Of a stretch of DNA of 64,000 nt, positions 1 through 14,600 are shown in pieces. Position 1 is the first letter of the stretch; each line of letters starts with the position of its first letter. The translations under genes and the position numbers were made by a program. The stretch lies in NCBI GenBank assembly GCA_032622095.1, contig CP136066.1:228226961-228290960 (forward strand). Reading direction: 5' to 3'. The stretch is from Siphonodentalium dalli. Taxonomy: Eukaryota; Mollusca; Scaphopoda; Gadilida; Siphonodentaliidae. The notes beneath the pieces were generated by a model that did not search any database, had not been told where the DNA came from, and saw only the letters and a list, made by a program, of their open reading frames with translations.

Positions 1-3000
1 GGGAGACAGTACTTTACATTATGTAAGATGGCAGTGGTCAGACCAGTGTAGCGGGGAGACAGTACTTTACATTATGTATGATGGCAGTGGTCAGACCAGT
101 GTAGTGAGGAGACAGTACTTTACATTATGTATGATGGCAGTGGTCAGACCAGTGTAGCGGGGAGACAGTACTTTACATTATGTATGTGATGGCAGTGGTC
201 AGACCAGTGTAGCGGGGAGACAGTACTTTACATTATGTATGTTGGCAGTGGTCAGACCAGTATAGCGGGGAGACAGTACTTTACATTATGTATGGTGGCA
301 GTGGTCAGACCAGTGTAGCGGGGAGACAGTACTTTACATTATGTATGATGGCAGTGGTCAGACCAGTATAGCGGGGAGACAGTACTTTACATTATGTATG
401 ATGGCAGTGGTCAGACCAGTGTAGTGAGGAGACATTACTTTACATTATGTATGATGACAGTGGTCAGACCAGTATAGCGGGGAGACAGTACTTTACATTA
501 TGTATGATGGCAGTGGTCAGACCAGTATAGCGGGGAGACAGTACTTTACATTATGTATGATGGCAGTGGTCAGACCAGTGTAGCGGGGAGACAGTACTTT
601 ACATTATGTATGATGACAGTGGTCAGACCAGTGTAGTGAGGAGACATTACTTTACATTATGTATGATGACAGTGGTCAGACCAGTATAGCGGGGAGACAG
701 TACTTTACATTATGTATGTGATGGCAGTGGTCAGACCAGTGTAGCGGGGAGACAGTACTTTACATTATGTATGTGATGGCAGTGGTCAGACCAGTATAGC
801 GGGGAGACAGTACTTTACATTATGTATGATGGCAGTGGTCAGACCAGTATAGCGGGGAGACAGTACTTTACATTATGTATGGTGGCAGTGGTCAGACCAG
901 TATAGCGGGGAGACAGTACTTTACATTATGTATGTGATGGCAGTGGTCAGACCAGTATAGCGGGGAGACAGTACTTTACATTATGTATGTGATGGCAGTG
1001 GTCAGACCAGTATAGCGGGGAGACAGTACTTTACATTATGTATGATGGCAGTGGTCAGACCAGTATAGCGGGGAGACAGTACTTTACATTATGTATGTGA
1101 TGGCAGTGGTCAGACCAGTATAGCGGGGAGACAGTACTTTACATTATGTATGATGGCAGTGGTCAGACCAGTATAGCGGGGAGACAGTACTTTACATTAT
1201 GTATGATGGCAGTGGTCAGACCAGTGTAGCGGGGAGACAGTACTTTACATTATGTATGTGATGGCAGTGGTCAGACCAGTGTAGCGGGGAGACAGTACTT
1301 TACATTATGTATGTTGGCAGTGGTCAGACCAGTATAGCGGGGAGACAGTACTTTACATTATGTATGATGGCAGTGGTCAGACCAGTGTAGCGGGGAGACA
1401 GTACTTTACATTATGTATGTGATGACAGTGGTCAGACCAGTATAGCGGGGAGACAGTACTTTACATTATGTATGTGGTGGCAGTGGTCAGACCAGTATAG
1501 CGGGGAGACAGTACTTTACATTATGTATGGTGGCAGTGGTCAGACCAGTATAGCGGGGAGACAGTACTTTACATTATGTATGTGATGGCAGTGGTCAGAC
1601 CAGTATAGCGGGGAGACAGTACTTTACATTATGTATGTGATGACAGTGGTCAGACCAGTATAGCGGGGAGACAGTACTTTACATTATGTATGGTGGCAGT
1701 GGTCAGACCAGTATAGCGGGGAGACAGTACTTTACATTATGTATGGTGGCAGTGGTCAGACCAGTGTAGCGAGGAGACAGTACTTTACATTATGTATGGT
1801 GGCAGTGGTCAGACCAGTGTAGCGAGGAGACAGTACTTTACATTATGTATGGTGGCAGTGGTCAGACCAGTGTAGCGAGGAGACAGTACTTTACATTATG
1901 TATGGTGGCAGTGGTCAGACCAGTGTAGTGAGGAGACAGTACTTTACATTATGTATGGTGGCAGTGGTCAGACCAGTGTAGTGAGGAGACAGTACTTTAC
2001 ATTATGTATGGTGGCAGTGGTCAGACCAGTGTAGTGAGGAGACAGTACTTTACATTATGTATGATGGCAGTGGTCAGACCAGTGTAGCGGGGAGACAGTA
2101 CTTTACATTATGTATGATGACAGTGGTCAGACCAGTGTAGCGGGGAGACAGTACTTTACATTATGTATGTGATGACAGTGGTCAGACCAGTATAGCGGGG
2201 AGACAGTACTTTACATTATGTATGGTGGCAGTGGTCAGACCAGTGTAGTGAGGAGACAGTACTTTACATTATGTATGATGGCAGTGGTCAGACCAGTGTA
2301 GCGAGGAGACAGTACTTTACATTATGTATGATGGCAGTGGTCAGACCAGTGTAGCGAGGAGACAGTACTTTACATTATGTATGATGGCAGTGGTCAGATC
2401 AGTGTAGTGAGGAGACAGTACTTTACATTATGTATGGTGGCAGTGGTCAGACCAGTGTAGTGAGGAGACAGTACTTTACATTATGTATGATGGCAGTGGT
2501 CAGACCAGTGTAGCGGGGAGACAGTACTTTACATTATGTATGATGACAGTGGTCAGACCAGTATAGCGGGGAGACAGTACTTTACATTATGTATGTGATG
2601 GCAGTGGTCAGACCAGTATAGCGGGGAGACAGTACTTTACATTATGTATGATGGCAGTGGTCAGACCAGTATAGCGGGGAGACAGTACTTTACATTATGT
2701 ATGGTGGCAGTGGTCAGACCAGTATAGCGGGGAGACAGTACTTTACATTATGTATGTGATGGCAGTGGTCAGACCAGTATAGCGGGGAGACAGTACTTTA
2801 CATTATGTATGTTGGCAGTGGTCAGACCAGTATAGCGGGGAGACAGTACTTTACATTATGTATGATGGCAGTGGTCAGACCAGTATAGCGGGGAGACAGT
2901 ACTTTACATTATGTATGTGATGACAGTGGTCAGACCAGTATAGCGGGGAGACAGTACTTTACATTATGTATGTTGGCAGTGGTCAGACCAGTATAGCGGG

Positions 3001-6000
3001 GAGACAGTACTTTACATTATGTATGATGACAGTGGTCAGACCAGTATAGCGGGGAGACAGTACTTTACATTATGTATGTGATGACAGTGGTCAGACCAGT
3101 ATAGCGGGGAGACAGTACTTTACATTATGTATGTGATGACAGTGGTCAGACCAGTATAGCGGGGAGACAGTACTTTACATTATGTATGTGATGGCAGTGG
3201 TCAGACCAGTATAGCGGGGAGACAGTACTTTACATTATGTATGATGGCAGTGGTCAGACCAGTGTAGCGGGGAGACAGTACTTTACATTATGTATGATGG
3301 CAGTGGTCAGACCAGTATAGCGGGGAGACAGTACTTTACATTATGTATGTTGGCAGTGGTCAGACCAGTGTAGTGAGGAGACAGTACTTTACATTATGTA
3401 TGTGATGGCAATGGTCAGACCAGTATAGCGGGGAGACAGTACTTTACATTATGTATGTGATGGCAGTGGTCAGACCAGTATAGCGGGGAGACAGTACTTT
3501 ACATTATGTATGATGGCAGTGGTCAGACCAGTATAGCGAGGAGACAGTACTTTACATTATGTATGGTGGCAGTGGTCAGACCAGTGTAGCGAGGAGACAG
3601 TACTTTACATTATGTATGTGATGGCAGTGGTCAGACCAGTGTAGTGAGGAGACAGTACTTTACATTATGTATGATGGCAGTGGTCAGACCAGTGTAGCGG
3701 GGAGACAGTACTTTACATTATGTATGTGATGGCAGTGGTCAGACCAGTGTAGTGAGGAGACAGTACTTTACATTATGTATGATGGCAGTGGTCAGACCAG
3801 TGTAGTGAGGAGACATTACTTTACATTATGTATGATGGCAGTGGTCAGACCAGTGTAGTGAGGAGACATTACTTTACATTATGTATGATGTCAGTGGTCA
3901 GACCAGTGTAGTGAGGAGACAGTACTTTACATTATGTATTTGATGGCAGTGGTCAGATCAGTGTAGCGGGGAGACAGTACTTTACATTATGTATGATGTC
4001 AGTGGTCAGACCAGTGTAGTGAGGAGACATTACTTTACATTATGTATGATGGCAGTGGTCAGACCAGTGTAGTGAGGAGACAGTACTTTACATTATGTAT
4101 GATGTCAGTGGTCAGACCAGTGTAGTGAGGAGACATTACTTTACATTATGTATGATGGCAGTGGTCAGACCAGTGTAGTGAGGAGACAGTACTTTACATT
4201 ATGTATGATGGCAGTGGTCAGACCAGTGTAGTGAGGAGACATTACTTTACATTATGTATGATGGCAGTGGTCAGACCAGTGTAGCGAGGAGACAGTACTT
4301 TACATTATGTATGATGGCAGTGGTCAGACCAGTGTAGTGAGGAGACAGTACTTTACATTATGTATGATGGCAGTGGTCAGACCAGTGTAGCGGGGAGACA
4401 GTACTTTACATTATGTATGATGGCAGTGGTCAGACCAGTGTAGTGAGGAGACAGTACTTTACATTATGTATGATGGCAGTGGTCAGACCAGTGTAGCGGG
4501 GAGACAGTACTTTACATTATGTATTTGATGTCAGTGGTCAGATCAGTGTAGCGAGGAGACATTACTTTACATTATGTATGATGTCAGTGGTCAGACCAGT
4601 GTAGTGAGGAGACATTACTTTACATTATGTATGATGGCAGTGGTCAGACCAGTGTAGCGGGGAGACAGTACTTTACATTATGTATTTGATGTCAGTGGTC
4701 AGATCAGTGTAGCGAGGAGACATTACTTTACATTATGTATGATGGCAGTGGTCAGACCAGTGTAGTGAGGAGACATTACTTTACATTATGTATGATGGCA
4801 GTGGTCAGACCAGTGTAGCGGGGAGACAGTACTTTACATTATGTATGATGTCAGTGGTCAGACCAGTGTAGTGAGGAGACATTACTTTACATTATGTATG
4901 TGATGGCAGTGGTCAGATCAGTGTAGCGAGGAGACATTACTTTACATTATGTATGTGATGGCAGTGGTCAGACCAGTGTAGTGAGGAGACAGTACTTTAC
5001 ATTATGTATGTAATGTCAGTGGTCAGACCAGTGTAGCGAGGAGACAGTACTTTACATTATGTATGATGGCAGTGGTCAGACCAGTGTAGCGGGGAGACAG
5101 TACTTTACATTATGTATGATGGCAGTGGTCAGACCAGTGTAGCGGGGAGACAGTACTTTACATTATGTATGATGTCAGTGGTCAGACCAGTGTAGTGAGG
5201 AGACATTACTTTACATTATGTATGTGATGGCAGTGGTCAGATCAGTGTAGCGAGGAGACATTACTTTACATTATGTATGATGGCAGTGGTCAGACCAGTG
5301 TAGCGAGTAGACAGTACTTTACATTATGTATGATGGCAGTGGTCAGACCAGTGTAGCGAAGAGACAGAACTTTACATTATGTATGTGATGGCAGTGGTCA
5401 GACCAGTGTAGTGAGGAGACATTACTTTACATTATGTATGATGTCAGTGGTCAGACCAGTGTAGTGAGGAGACAGTACTTTACATTATGTATTTGATGGC
5501 AGTGGTCAGATCAGTGTAGCGGGGAGACAGTACTTTACATTATGTATGATGGCAGTGGTCAGACCAGTGTAGTGAGGAGACAGTACTTTACATTATGTAT
5601 GTAATGGCAGTGGTCAGACCAGTGTAGCGGGGAGACAGTACTTTACATTATGTATCTGATGGCAGTGGTCAGACCAGTGTAGTGAGGAGACAGTACTTTA
5701 CATTATGTATGATGGCAGTGGTCAGACCAGTGTAGCGAGGAGACAGTACTTTACATTATGTATGATGGCAGTGGTCAGACCAGTGTAGTGAGGAGACAGT
5801 ACTTTACATTATGTATGATGTCAGTGGTCAGATCAGTGTAGCGAGGAGACATTACTTTACATTATGTATGATGGCAGTGGTCAGACCAGTGTAGTGAGGA
5901 GACAGTACTTTACATTATGTATGATGGCAGTGGTCAGACCAGTGTAGTGAGGAGACATTACTTTACATTATGTATGATGTCAGTGGTCAGACCAGTGTAG

Positions 6001-7200
6001 TGAGGAGACAGTACTTTACATTATGTATTTGATGTCAGTGGTCAGATCAGTGTAGCGAGGAGACATTACTTTACATTATGTATGATGGCAGTGGTCAGAC
6101 CAGTGTAGTGAGGAGACAGTACTTTACATTATGTATGATGGCAGTGGTCAGACCAGTGTAGTGAGGAGACATTACTTTACATTATGTATGATGTCAGTGG
6201 TCAGACCAGTGTAGTGAGGAGACAGTACTTTACATTATGTATTTGATGGCAGTGGTCAGACCAGTGTAGTGAGGAGACAGTACTTTACATTATGTATGAT
6301 GTCAGTGGTCAGACCAGTGTAGCGAGGAGACAGTACTTTACATTATGTATTTGATGGCAGTGGTCAGACCAGTGTAGCGGGGAGACAGTACTTTACATTA
6401 TGTATTTGATGGCAGTGGTCAGACCAGTGTAGCGGGGAGACAGTACTTTACATTATGTATGATGGCAGTGGTCAGACCAGTGTAGCGGGGAGACAGTACT
6501 TTACATTATGTATGATGGCAGTGGTCAGATCAGTGTAGCGATGAGACATTACTTTACACTGTGTATGTGATGGCAGTGGTCAGATCAGTGTAGCGAGGAG
6601 ACATTACTTTACATTGTGTATGTGATGGCAGTGGTCAGACCAGTGTAGTGAGGAGACAGTACTTTACATTATGTATTTGATGGCAGTGGTCAGACCAGTG
6701 TAGTGAGGAGACATTACTTTACATTATGTATGATGGCAGTGGTCAGACCAGTGTAGTGAGGAGACAGTACTTTACATTATGTATGATGGCAGTGGTCAGA
6801 CCAGTGTAGTGAGGAGACATTACTTTACATTATGTATGATGTCAGTGGTCAGACCAGTGTAGTGAGGAGACAGTACTTTACATTATGTATGATGGCAGTG
6901 GTCAGACCAGTGTAGCGAGGAGACAGTACTTTACATTATGTATGTGATGGCAGTGGTCAGACCAGTGTAGCGGGAAGACAGTACTTTACATTATGTATGA
7001 TGGCAGTGGTCAGATCAGTGTAGCGAGGAGACATTACTTTACATTATGTATGATGGCAGTGGTCAGATCAGTGTAGCGAGGAGACAGTACTTTACATTAT
7101 GTATGATGGCAGTGGTCAGACCAGTGTAGCGAGGAGACATTACTTTACATTATGTATGATGTCAGTGGTCAGACCAGTGTAGCGAGGAGACATTACTTTA

Positions 7201-10200
7201 CATTATGTATGATGGCAGTGGTCAGATCAGTGTAGCGAGGAGACAGTACTTTACATTATGTATGATGGCAGTGGTCAGATCAGTGTAGCGAGGAGACAGT
7301 ACTTTACATTATGTATGATGTCAGTGGTCAGACCAGTGTAGCGAGGAGACATTACTTTACATTATGTATGATGGCAGTGGTCAGACCAGTGAGGAGACAT
7401 TACTTTACATTATGTATGTGATGTCAGTGGTCAGACCAGTGTAGTGAGGAGACAGTACTTTACATTATGAATGTGATGGCAGTGGTCAGATCAGTGTAGC
7501 GAGGAGACAGTACTTTACATTATGTATGATGTCAGTGGTCAGACCAGTGTAGCGAGGAGACATTACTTTACATTATGTATGTGATGGCAGTGGTCAGACC
7601 AGTGTAGCGAGGAGACATTACTTTACATTATGTATGATGGCAGTGGTCAGACCAGTGTAGCGGGGAGACAGTACTTTACATTATGTATGATGTCAGTGGT
7701 CAGACCAGTGTAGTGAGGAGACATTACTTTACATTATGTATGATGTCAGTGGTCAGACCAGTGTAGCGAGGAGACAGTACTTTACATTATGTATGTGATG
7801 GCAGTGGTCAGATTAGTGTAGTGAGGAGACAGTACTGTACATTATGTATGATGTCAGTGGTCAGACCAGTGTAGCGGGGAGACAGTACTTTACATTATGT
7901 ATGTGATGGCAGTGGTCAGATTAGTGTAGTGAGGAGACAGTACTGTACATTATGTATGTGATGGCAGTGGTCAGACCAGTGAGGAGACATTACTTTACAT
8001 TATGTATGATGGCAGTGGTCAGATCAGTGTAGCGAGGAGACATTACTTTACATTATGTATGTGATGGCAGTGGTCAGACCAGTGTAGCGGGGAGACAGTA
8101 CTTTACATTATGTATGATGGCAGTGGTCAGACCAGTGTAGCAAGGAGACAGTACTTTACATTATGTATGATGGCAGTGGTCAGATCAGTGAGGAGACAGT
8201 ACTTTACATTATGTATGATGGCAGTGGTCAGATCAGTGTAGCGAGGAGACATTACTTTACATTATGTATGATGGCAGTGGTCAGACCAGTGTAGCGGGGA
8301 GACAGAACTTTACATTATGTATGTGATGGCAGTGGTCAGACCAGTGTAGCGGGGAGACAGTACTTTACATTATGTATGTGTTGGCAGTGGTCAGACCAGT
8401 GAGGAGACAGTACTTTACATTATGTATGATGGCAGTGGTCAGATCAGTGTAGCGAGGAGACATTACTTTACATTATGTATGATGGCAGTGGTCAGACCAG
8501 TGTAGCGGGGAGACAGAACTTTACATTATGTATGTGATGGCAGTGGTCAGACCAGTGTAGCGGGGAGACAGTACTTTACATTATGTATGTGATGGCAGTG
8601 GTCAGACCAGTGTAGCGGGGAGACAGTACTTTACATTATGTATGATGGCAGTGGTCAGATCAGTGTAGCGAGGAGACATTACTTTACATTATGTATGATG
8701 GCAGTGGTCAGACCAGTGTAGCGGGGAGACAGTACTTTACATTATGTATGATGGCAGTGGTCAGACCAGTGTAGCGGGGAGACAGTACTTTACATTATGT
8801 ATGATGTCAGTGGTCAGACCAGTGTAGTGAGGAGACAGTACTTTACATTATGTATGATGGCAGTGGTCAGACCAGTGTAGCGGGGAGACAGTACTTTACA
8901 TTATGTATGATGTCAGTGGTCAGACCAGTGTAGTGAGGAGACATTACTTTACATTATGTATGTGATGGCAGTGGTCAGATCAGTGTAGCGAGGAGACATT
9001 ACTTTACATTATGTATGATGGCAGTGGTCAGACCAGTGTAGCGAGTAGACAGTACTTTACATTATGTATGATGGCAGTGGTCAGACCAGTGTAGCGAAGA
9101 GACAGAACTTTACATTATGTATGTGATGGCAGTGGTCAGACCAGTGTAGTGAGGAGACATTACTTTACATTATGTATGATGTCAGTGGTCAGATCAGTGT
9201 AGTGAGGAGACAGTACTTTACATTATGTATTTGATGGCAGTGGTCAGATCAGTGTAGCGGGGAGACAGTACTTTACATTATGTATGATGGCAGTGGTCAG
9301 ACCAGTGTAGTGAGGAGACAGTACTTTACATTATGTATGTAATGGCAGTGGTCAGACCAGTGTAGCGGGGAGACAGTACTTTACATTATGTATCTGATGG
9401 CAGTGGTCAGACCAGTGTAGTGAGGAGACAGTACTTTACATTATGTATGATGGCAGTGGTCAGATCAGTGTAGCGAGGAGACAGTACTTTACATTATGTA
9501 TGATGGCAGTGGTCAGATCAGTGTAGCGAGGAGACAGTACTTTACATTATGTATGATGTCAGTGGTCAGACCAGTGTAGCGAGGAGACATTACTTTACAT
9601 TATGTATGATGGCAGTGGTCAGACCAGTGAGGAGACATTACTTTACATTATGTATGTGATGTCAGTGGTCAGACCAGTGTAGTGAGGAGACAGTACTTTA
9701 CATTATGAATGTGATGGCAGTGGTCAGATCAGTGTAGCGAGGAGACAGTACTTTACATTATGTATGATGTCAGTGGTCAGACCAGTGTAGCGAGGAGACA
9801 TTACTTTACATTATGTATGTGATGGCAGTGGTCAGACCAGTGTAGCGAGGAGACATTACTTTACATTATGTATGATGGCAGTGGTCAGACCAGTGTAGCG
9901 GGGAGACAGTACTTTACATTATGTATGATGTCAGTGGTCAGACCAGTGTAGTGAGGAGACATTACTTTACATTATGTATGATGTCAGTGGTCAGACCAGT
10001 GTAGCGAGGAGACAGTACTTTACATTATGTATGTGATGGCAGTGGTCAGATTAGTGTAGTGAGGAGACAGTACTGTACATTATGTATGATGTCAGTGGTC
10101 AGACCAGTGTAGCGGGGAGACAGTACTTTACATTATGTATGTGATGGCAGTGGTCAGATTAGTGTAGTGAGGAGACAGTACTGTACATTATGTATGTGAT

Positions 10201-11676
10201 GGCAGTGGTCAGACCAGTGAGGAGACATTACTTTACATTATGTATGATGGCAGTGGTCAGATCAGTGTAGCGAGGAGACATTACTTTACATTATGTATGT
10301 GATGGCAGTGGTCAGACCAGTGTAGCGGGGAGACAGTACTTTACATTATGTATGATGGCAGTGGTCAGACCAGTGTAGCAAGGAGACAGTACTTTACATT
10401 ATGTATGATGGCAGTGGTCAGATCAGTGAGGAGACAGTACTTTACATTATGTATGATGGCAGTGGTCAGATCAGTGTAGCGAGGAGACATTACTTTACAT
10501 TATGTATGATGGCAGTGGTCAGACCAGTGTAGCGGGGAGACAGAACTTTACATTATGTATGTGATGGCAGTGGTCAGACCAGTGTAGCGGGGAGACAGTA
10601 CTTTACATTATGTATGTGTTGGCAGTGGTCAGACCAGTGAGGAGACAGTACTTTACATTATGTATGATGGCAGTGGTCAGATCAGTGTAGCGAGGAGACA
10701 TTACTTTACATTATGTATGATGGCAGTGGTCAGACCAGTGTAGCGGGGAGACAGAACTTTACATTATGTATGTGATGGCAGTGGTCAGACCAGTGTAGCG
10801 GGGAGACAGTACTTTACATTATGTATGTGATGGCAGTGGTCAGACCAGTGTAGCGGGGAGACAGTACTTTACATTATGTATGATGGCAGTGGTCAGATCA
10901 GTGTAGCGAGGAGACATTACTTTACATTATGTATGATGGCAGTGGTCAGACCAGTGTAGCGGGGAGACAGTACTTTACATTATGTATGATGGCAGTGGTC
11001 AGACCAGTGTAGCGGGGAGACAGTACTTTACATTATGTATGATGTCAGTGGTCAGACCAGTGTAGTGAGGAGACAGTACTTTACATTATGTATGATGGCA
11101 GTGGTCAGACCAGTGTAGCGGGGAGACAGTACTTTACATTATGTATGATGTCAGTGGTCAGACCAGTGTAGTGAGGAGACATTACTTTACATTATGTATG
11201 TGATGGCAGTGGTCAGATCAGTGTAGCGAGGAGACATTACTTTACATTATGTATGATGGCAGTGGTCAGACCAGTGTAGCGAGTAGACAGTACTTTACAT
11301 TATGTATGATGGCAGTGGTCAGACCAGTGTAGCGAAGAGACAGAACTTTACATTATGTATGTGATGGCAGTGGTCAGACCAGTGTAGTGAGGAGACATTA
11401 CTTTACATTATGTATGATGTCAGTGGTCAGATCAGTGTAGTGAGGAGACAGTACTTTACATTATGTATTTGATGGCAGTGGTCAGATCAGTGTAGCGGGG
11501 AGACAGTACTTTACATTATGTATGATGGCAGTGGTCAGACCAGTGTAGTGAGGAGACAGTACTTTACATTATGTATGTAATGGCAGTGGTCAGACCAGTG
11601 TAGCGGGGAGACAGTACTTTACATTATGTATCTGATGGCAGTGGTCAGACCAGTGTAGTGAGGAGACAGTACTTTA
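7201..11676. repeat. 2,238-bp tandem higher-order duplication in satellite
   Basis: Rare variants recur exactly 2,238 bp apart: the 48-bp unit at 7,381 and 9,619, the unit with GCGAGTAGAC at 9,041 and 11,279, and the TATCTGAT linker at 9,391 and 11,629. The TATGAATG, GATTAGTG/ACTGTACA and TATGTGTTGG variants also line up in order. Copy 1 is about 7,201-9,438 and copy 2 about 9,439-11,676. I saw no difference at the markers checked, so the duplication is very recent or an assembly effect. A related older copy of part of the block lies at ~5,160-6,600, offset 5,976 bp from ~11,140-12,580, with a few substitutions. Confidence 0.9.
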
Positions 11677-14600
11677 CATTATGTATGATGGCAGTGGTCA
11701 GACCAGTGTAGCGAGGAGACAGTACTTTACATTATGTATGATGGCAGTGGTCAGACCAGTGAAGTGAGGAGACAGTACTTTACATTATGTATGATGTCAG
11801 TGGTCAGATCAGTGTAGCGAGGAGACATTACTTTACATTATGTATGATGGCAGTGGTCAGACCAGTGTAGTGAGGAGACAGTACTTTACATTATGTATGA
11901 TGGCAGTGGTCAGACCAGTGTAGTGAGGAGACATTACTTTACATTATGTATGATGTCAGTGGTCAGACCAGTGTAGTGAGGAGACAGTACTTTACATTAT
12001 GTATTTGATGTCAGTGGTCAGATCAGTGTAGCGAGGAGACATTACTTTACATTATGTATGATGGCAGTGGTCAGACCAGTGTAGTGAGGAGACAGTACTT
12101 TACATTATGTATGATGGCAGTGGTCAGACCAGTGTAGTGAGGAGACATTACTTTACATTATGTATGATGTCAGTGGTCAGACCAGTGTAGTGAGGAGACA
12201 GTACTTTACATTATGTATTTGATGGCAGTGGTCAGACCAGTGTAGTGAGGAGACAGTACTTTACATTATGTATGATGTCAGTGGTCAGACCAGTGTAGCG
12301 AGGAGACAGTACTTTACATTATGTATTTGATGGCAGTGGTCAGACCAGTGTAGCGGGGAGACAGTACTTTACATTATGTATTTGATGGCAGTGGTCAGAC
12401 CAGTGTAGCGGGGAGACAGTACTTTACATTATGTATGATGGCAGTGGTCAGACCAGTGTAGCGGGGAGACAGTACTTTACATTATGTATGATGGCAGTGG
12501 TCAGATCAGTGTAGCGAGGAGACATTACTTTACATTGTGTATGTGATGGCAGTGGTCAGATCAGTGTAGCGAGGAGACATTACTTTACATTGTGTATGTG
12601 ATGGCAGTGGTCAGACCAGTGTAGTGAGGAGACAGTACTTTACATTATGTATTTGATGGCAGTGGTCAGACCAGTGTAGCGAGGAGACATTACTTTACAT
12701 TATGTATGATGGCAGTGGTCAGACCAGTGTAGCGGGGAGACAGTACTTTACATTATGTATGATGTCAGTGGTCAGATCAGTGTAGCGAGGAGACATTACT
12801 TTACATTATGTATGATGGCAGTGGTCAGACCAGTGTAGCGGGGAGACAGAACTTTACATTATGTATGATGTCAGTGGTCAGACCAGTGTAGCGAGGAGAC
12901 ATTACTTTACATTATGTATGATGGCAGTGGTCAGACCAGTGTAGCGGGGAGACAGTACTTTACATTATGTATGATGTCAGTGGTCAGATCAGTGTAGCGA
13001 GGAGACAGTACTTTACATTATGTATGATGGCAGTGGTCAGACCAGTGTAGCGGGGAGACAGAACTTTACATTATGTATGATGGCAGTGGTCAGACCAGTG
13101 TAGCGGGGAGACAGAACTTTACATTATGTATGATGTCAGTGGTCAGACCAGTGTAGCGAGGAGACATTACTTTACATTATGTATGATGGCAGTGGTCAGA
13201 CCAGTGTAGCGAGGAGACATTACTTTACATTATGTATGATGGCAGTGGTCAGATCAGTGTAGTGAGGAGACATTACTTTACATTATGTATGATGGCAGTG
13301 GTCAGACCAGTGTAGCGAGGAGACAGTACTTTACATTATGTATTTGATGGCAGTGGTCAGACCAGTGTAGCGAGGAGACAGTACTTTACATTATGTATGA
13401 TGTCAGTGGTCAGACCAGTGTAGCGAGGAGACAGTACTTTACATTATGTATGATGTCAGTGGTCAGACCAGTGTAGCGGGGAGACAGTACTTTACATTAT
13501 GTATGATGTCAGTGGTCAGATCAGTGTAGCGAGGAGACATTACTTTACATTATGTATGATGGCAGTGGTCAGACCAGTGTAGCGGGGAGACAGTACTTTA
13601 CATTATGTATGATGGCAGTGGTCAGACCAGTGTAGCGGGGAGACAGAACTTTACATTATGTATGATGTCAGTGGTCAGACCAGTGTAGCGAGGAGACAGT
13701 ACTTTACATTATGTATGATGTCAGTGGTCAGACCAGTGTAGCGAGGAGACAGTACTGTACATTATGTATGATGGCAGTGGTCAGACCAGTGAGGAGACAG
13801 TACTTTACATTATGTATGATGGCAGTGGTCAGACCAGTGTAGCGAGGAGACATTACTTTACATTATGTATGTGATGGCAGTGGTCAGACCAGTGTAGCGG
13901 GGAGACAGAACTTTACATTATGTATGATGTCAGTGGTCAGACCAGTGTAGCGAGGAGACAGTACTGTACATTATGTATGATGGCAGTGGTCAGACCAGTG
14001 AGGAGACAGTACTTTACATTATGTATGATGGCAGTGGTCAGACCAGTGTAGCGAGGAGACATTACTTTACATTATGTATGTGATGGCAGTGGTCAGACCA
14101 GTGTAGCGGGGAGACAGAACTTTACATTATGTATGATGTCAGTGGTCAGACCAGTGTAGCGAGGAGACAGTACTGTACATTATGTATGATGGCAGTGGTC
14201 AGACCAGTGAGGAGACAGTACTTTACATTATGTATGATGGCAGTGGTCAGACCAGTGTAGCGAGGAGACAGTACTTTACATTATGTATGTGATGGCAGTG
14301 GTCAGACCAGTGTAGCGGGGAGACAGTACTTTACATTATGTATGATGGCAGTGGTCAGACCAGTGTAGCGAGGAGACAGAACTTTACATTATGTATGATG
14401 GCAGTGGTCAGATCAGTGTAGTGAGGAGACATTACTTTACATTATGTATGATGGCAGTGGTCAGACCAGTGTAGCGAGGAGACAGTACTTTACATTATGT
14501 ATTTGATGGCAGTGGTCAGACCAGTGTAGCGAGGAGACAGTACTTTACATTATGTATGATGTCAGTGGTCAGACCAGTGTAGCGAGGAGACATTACTTTA

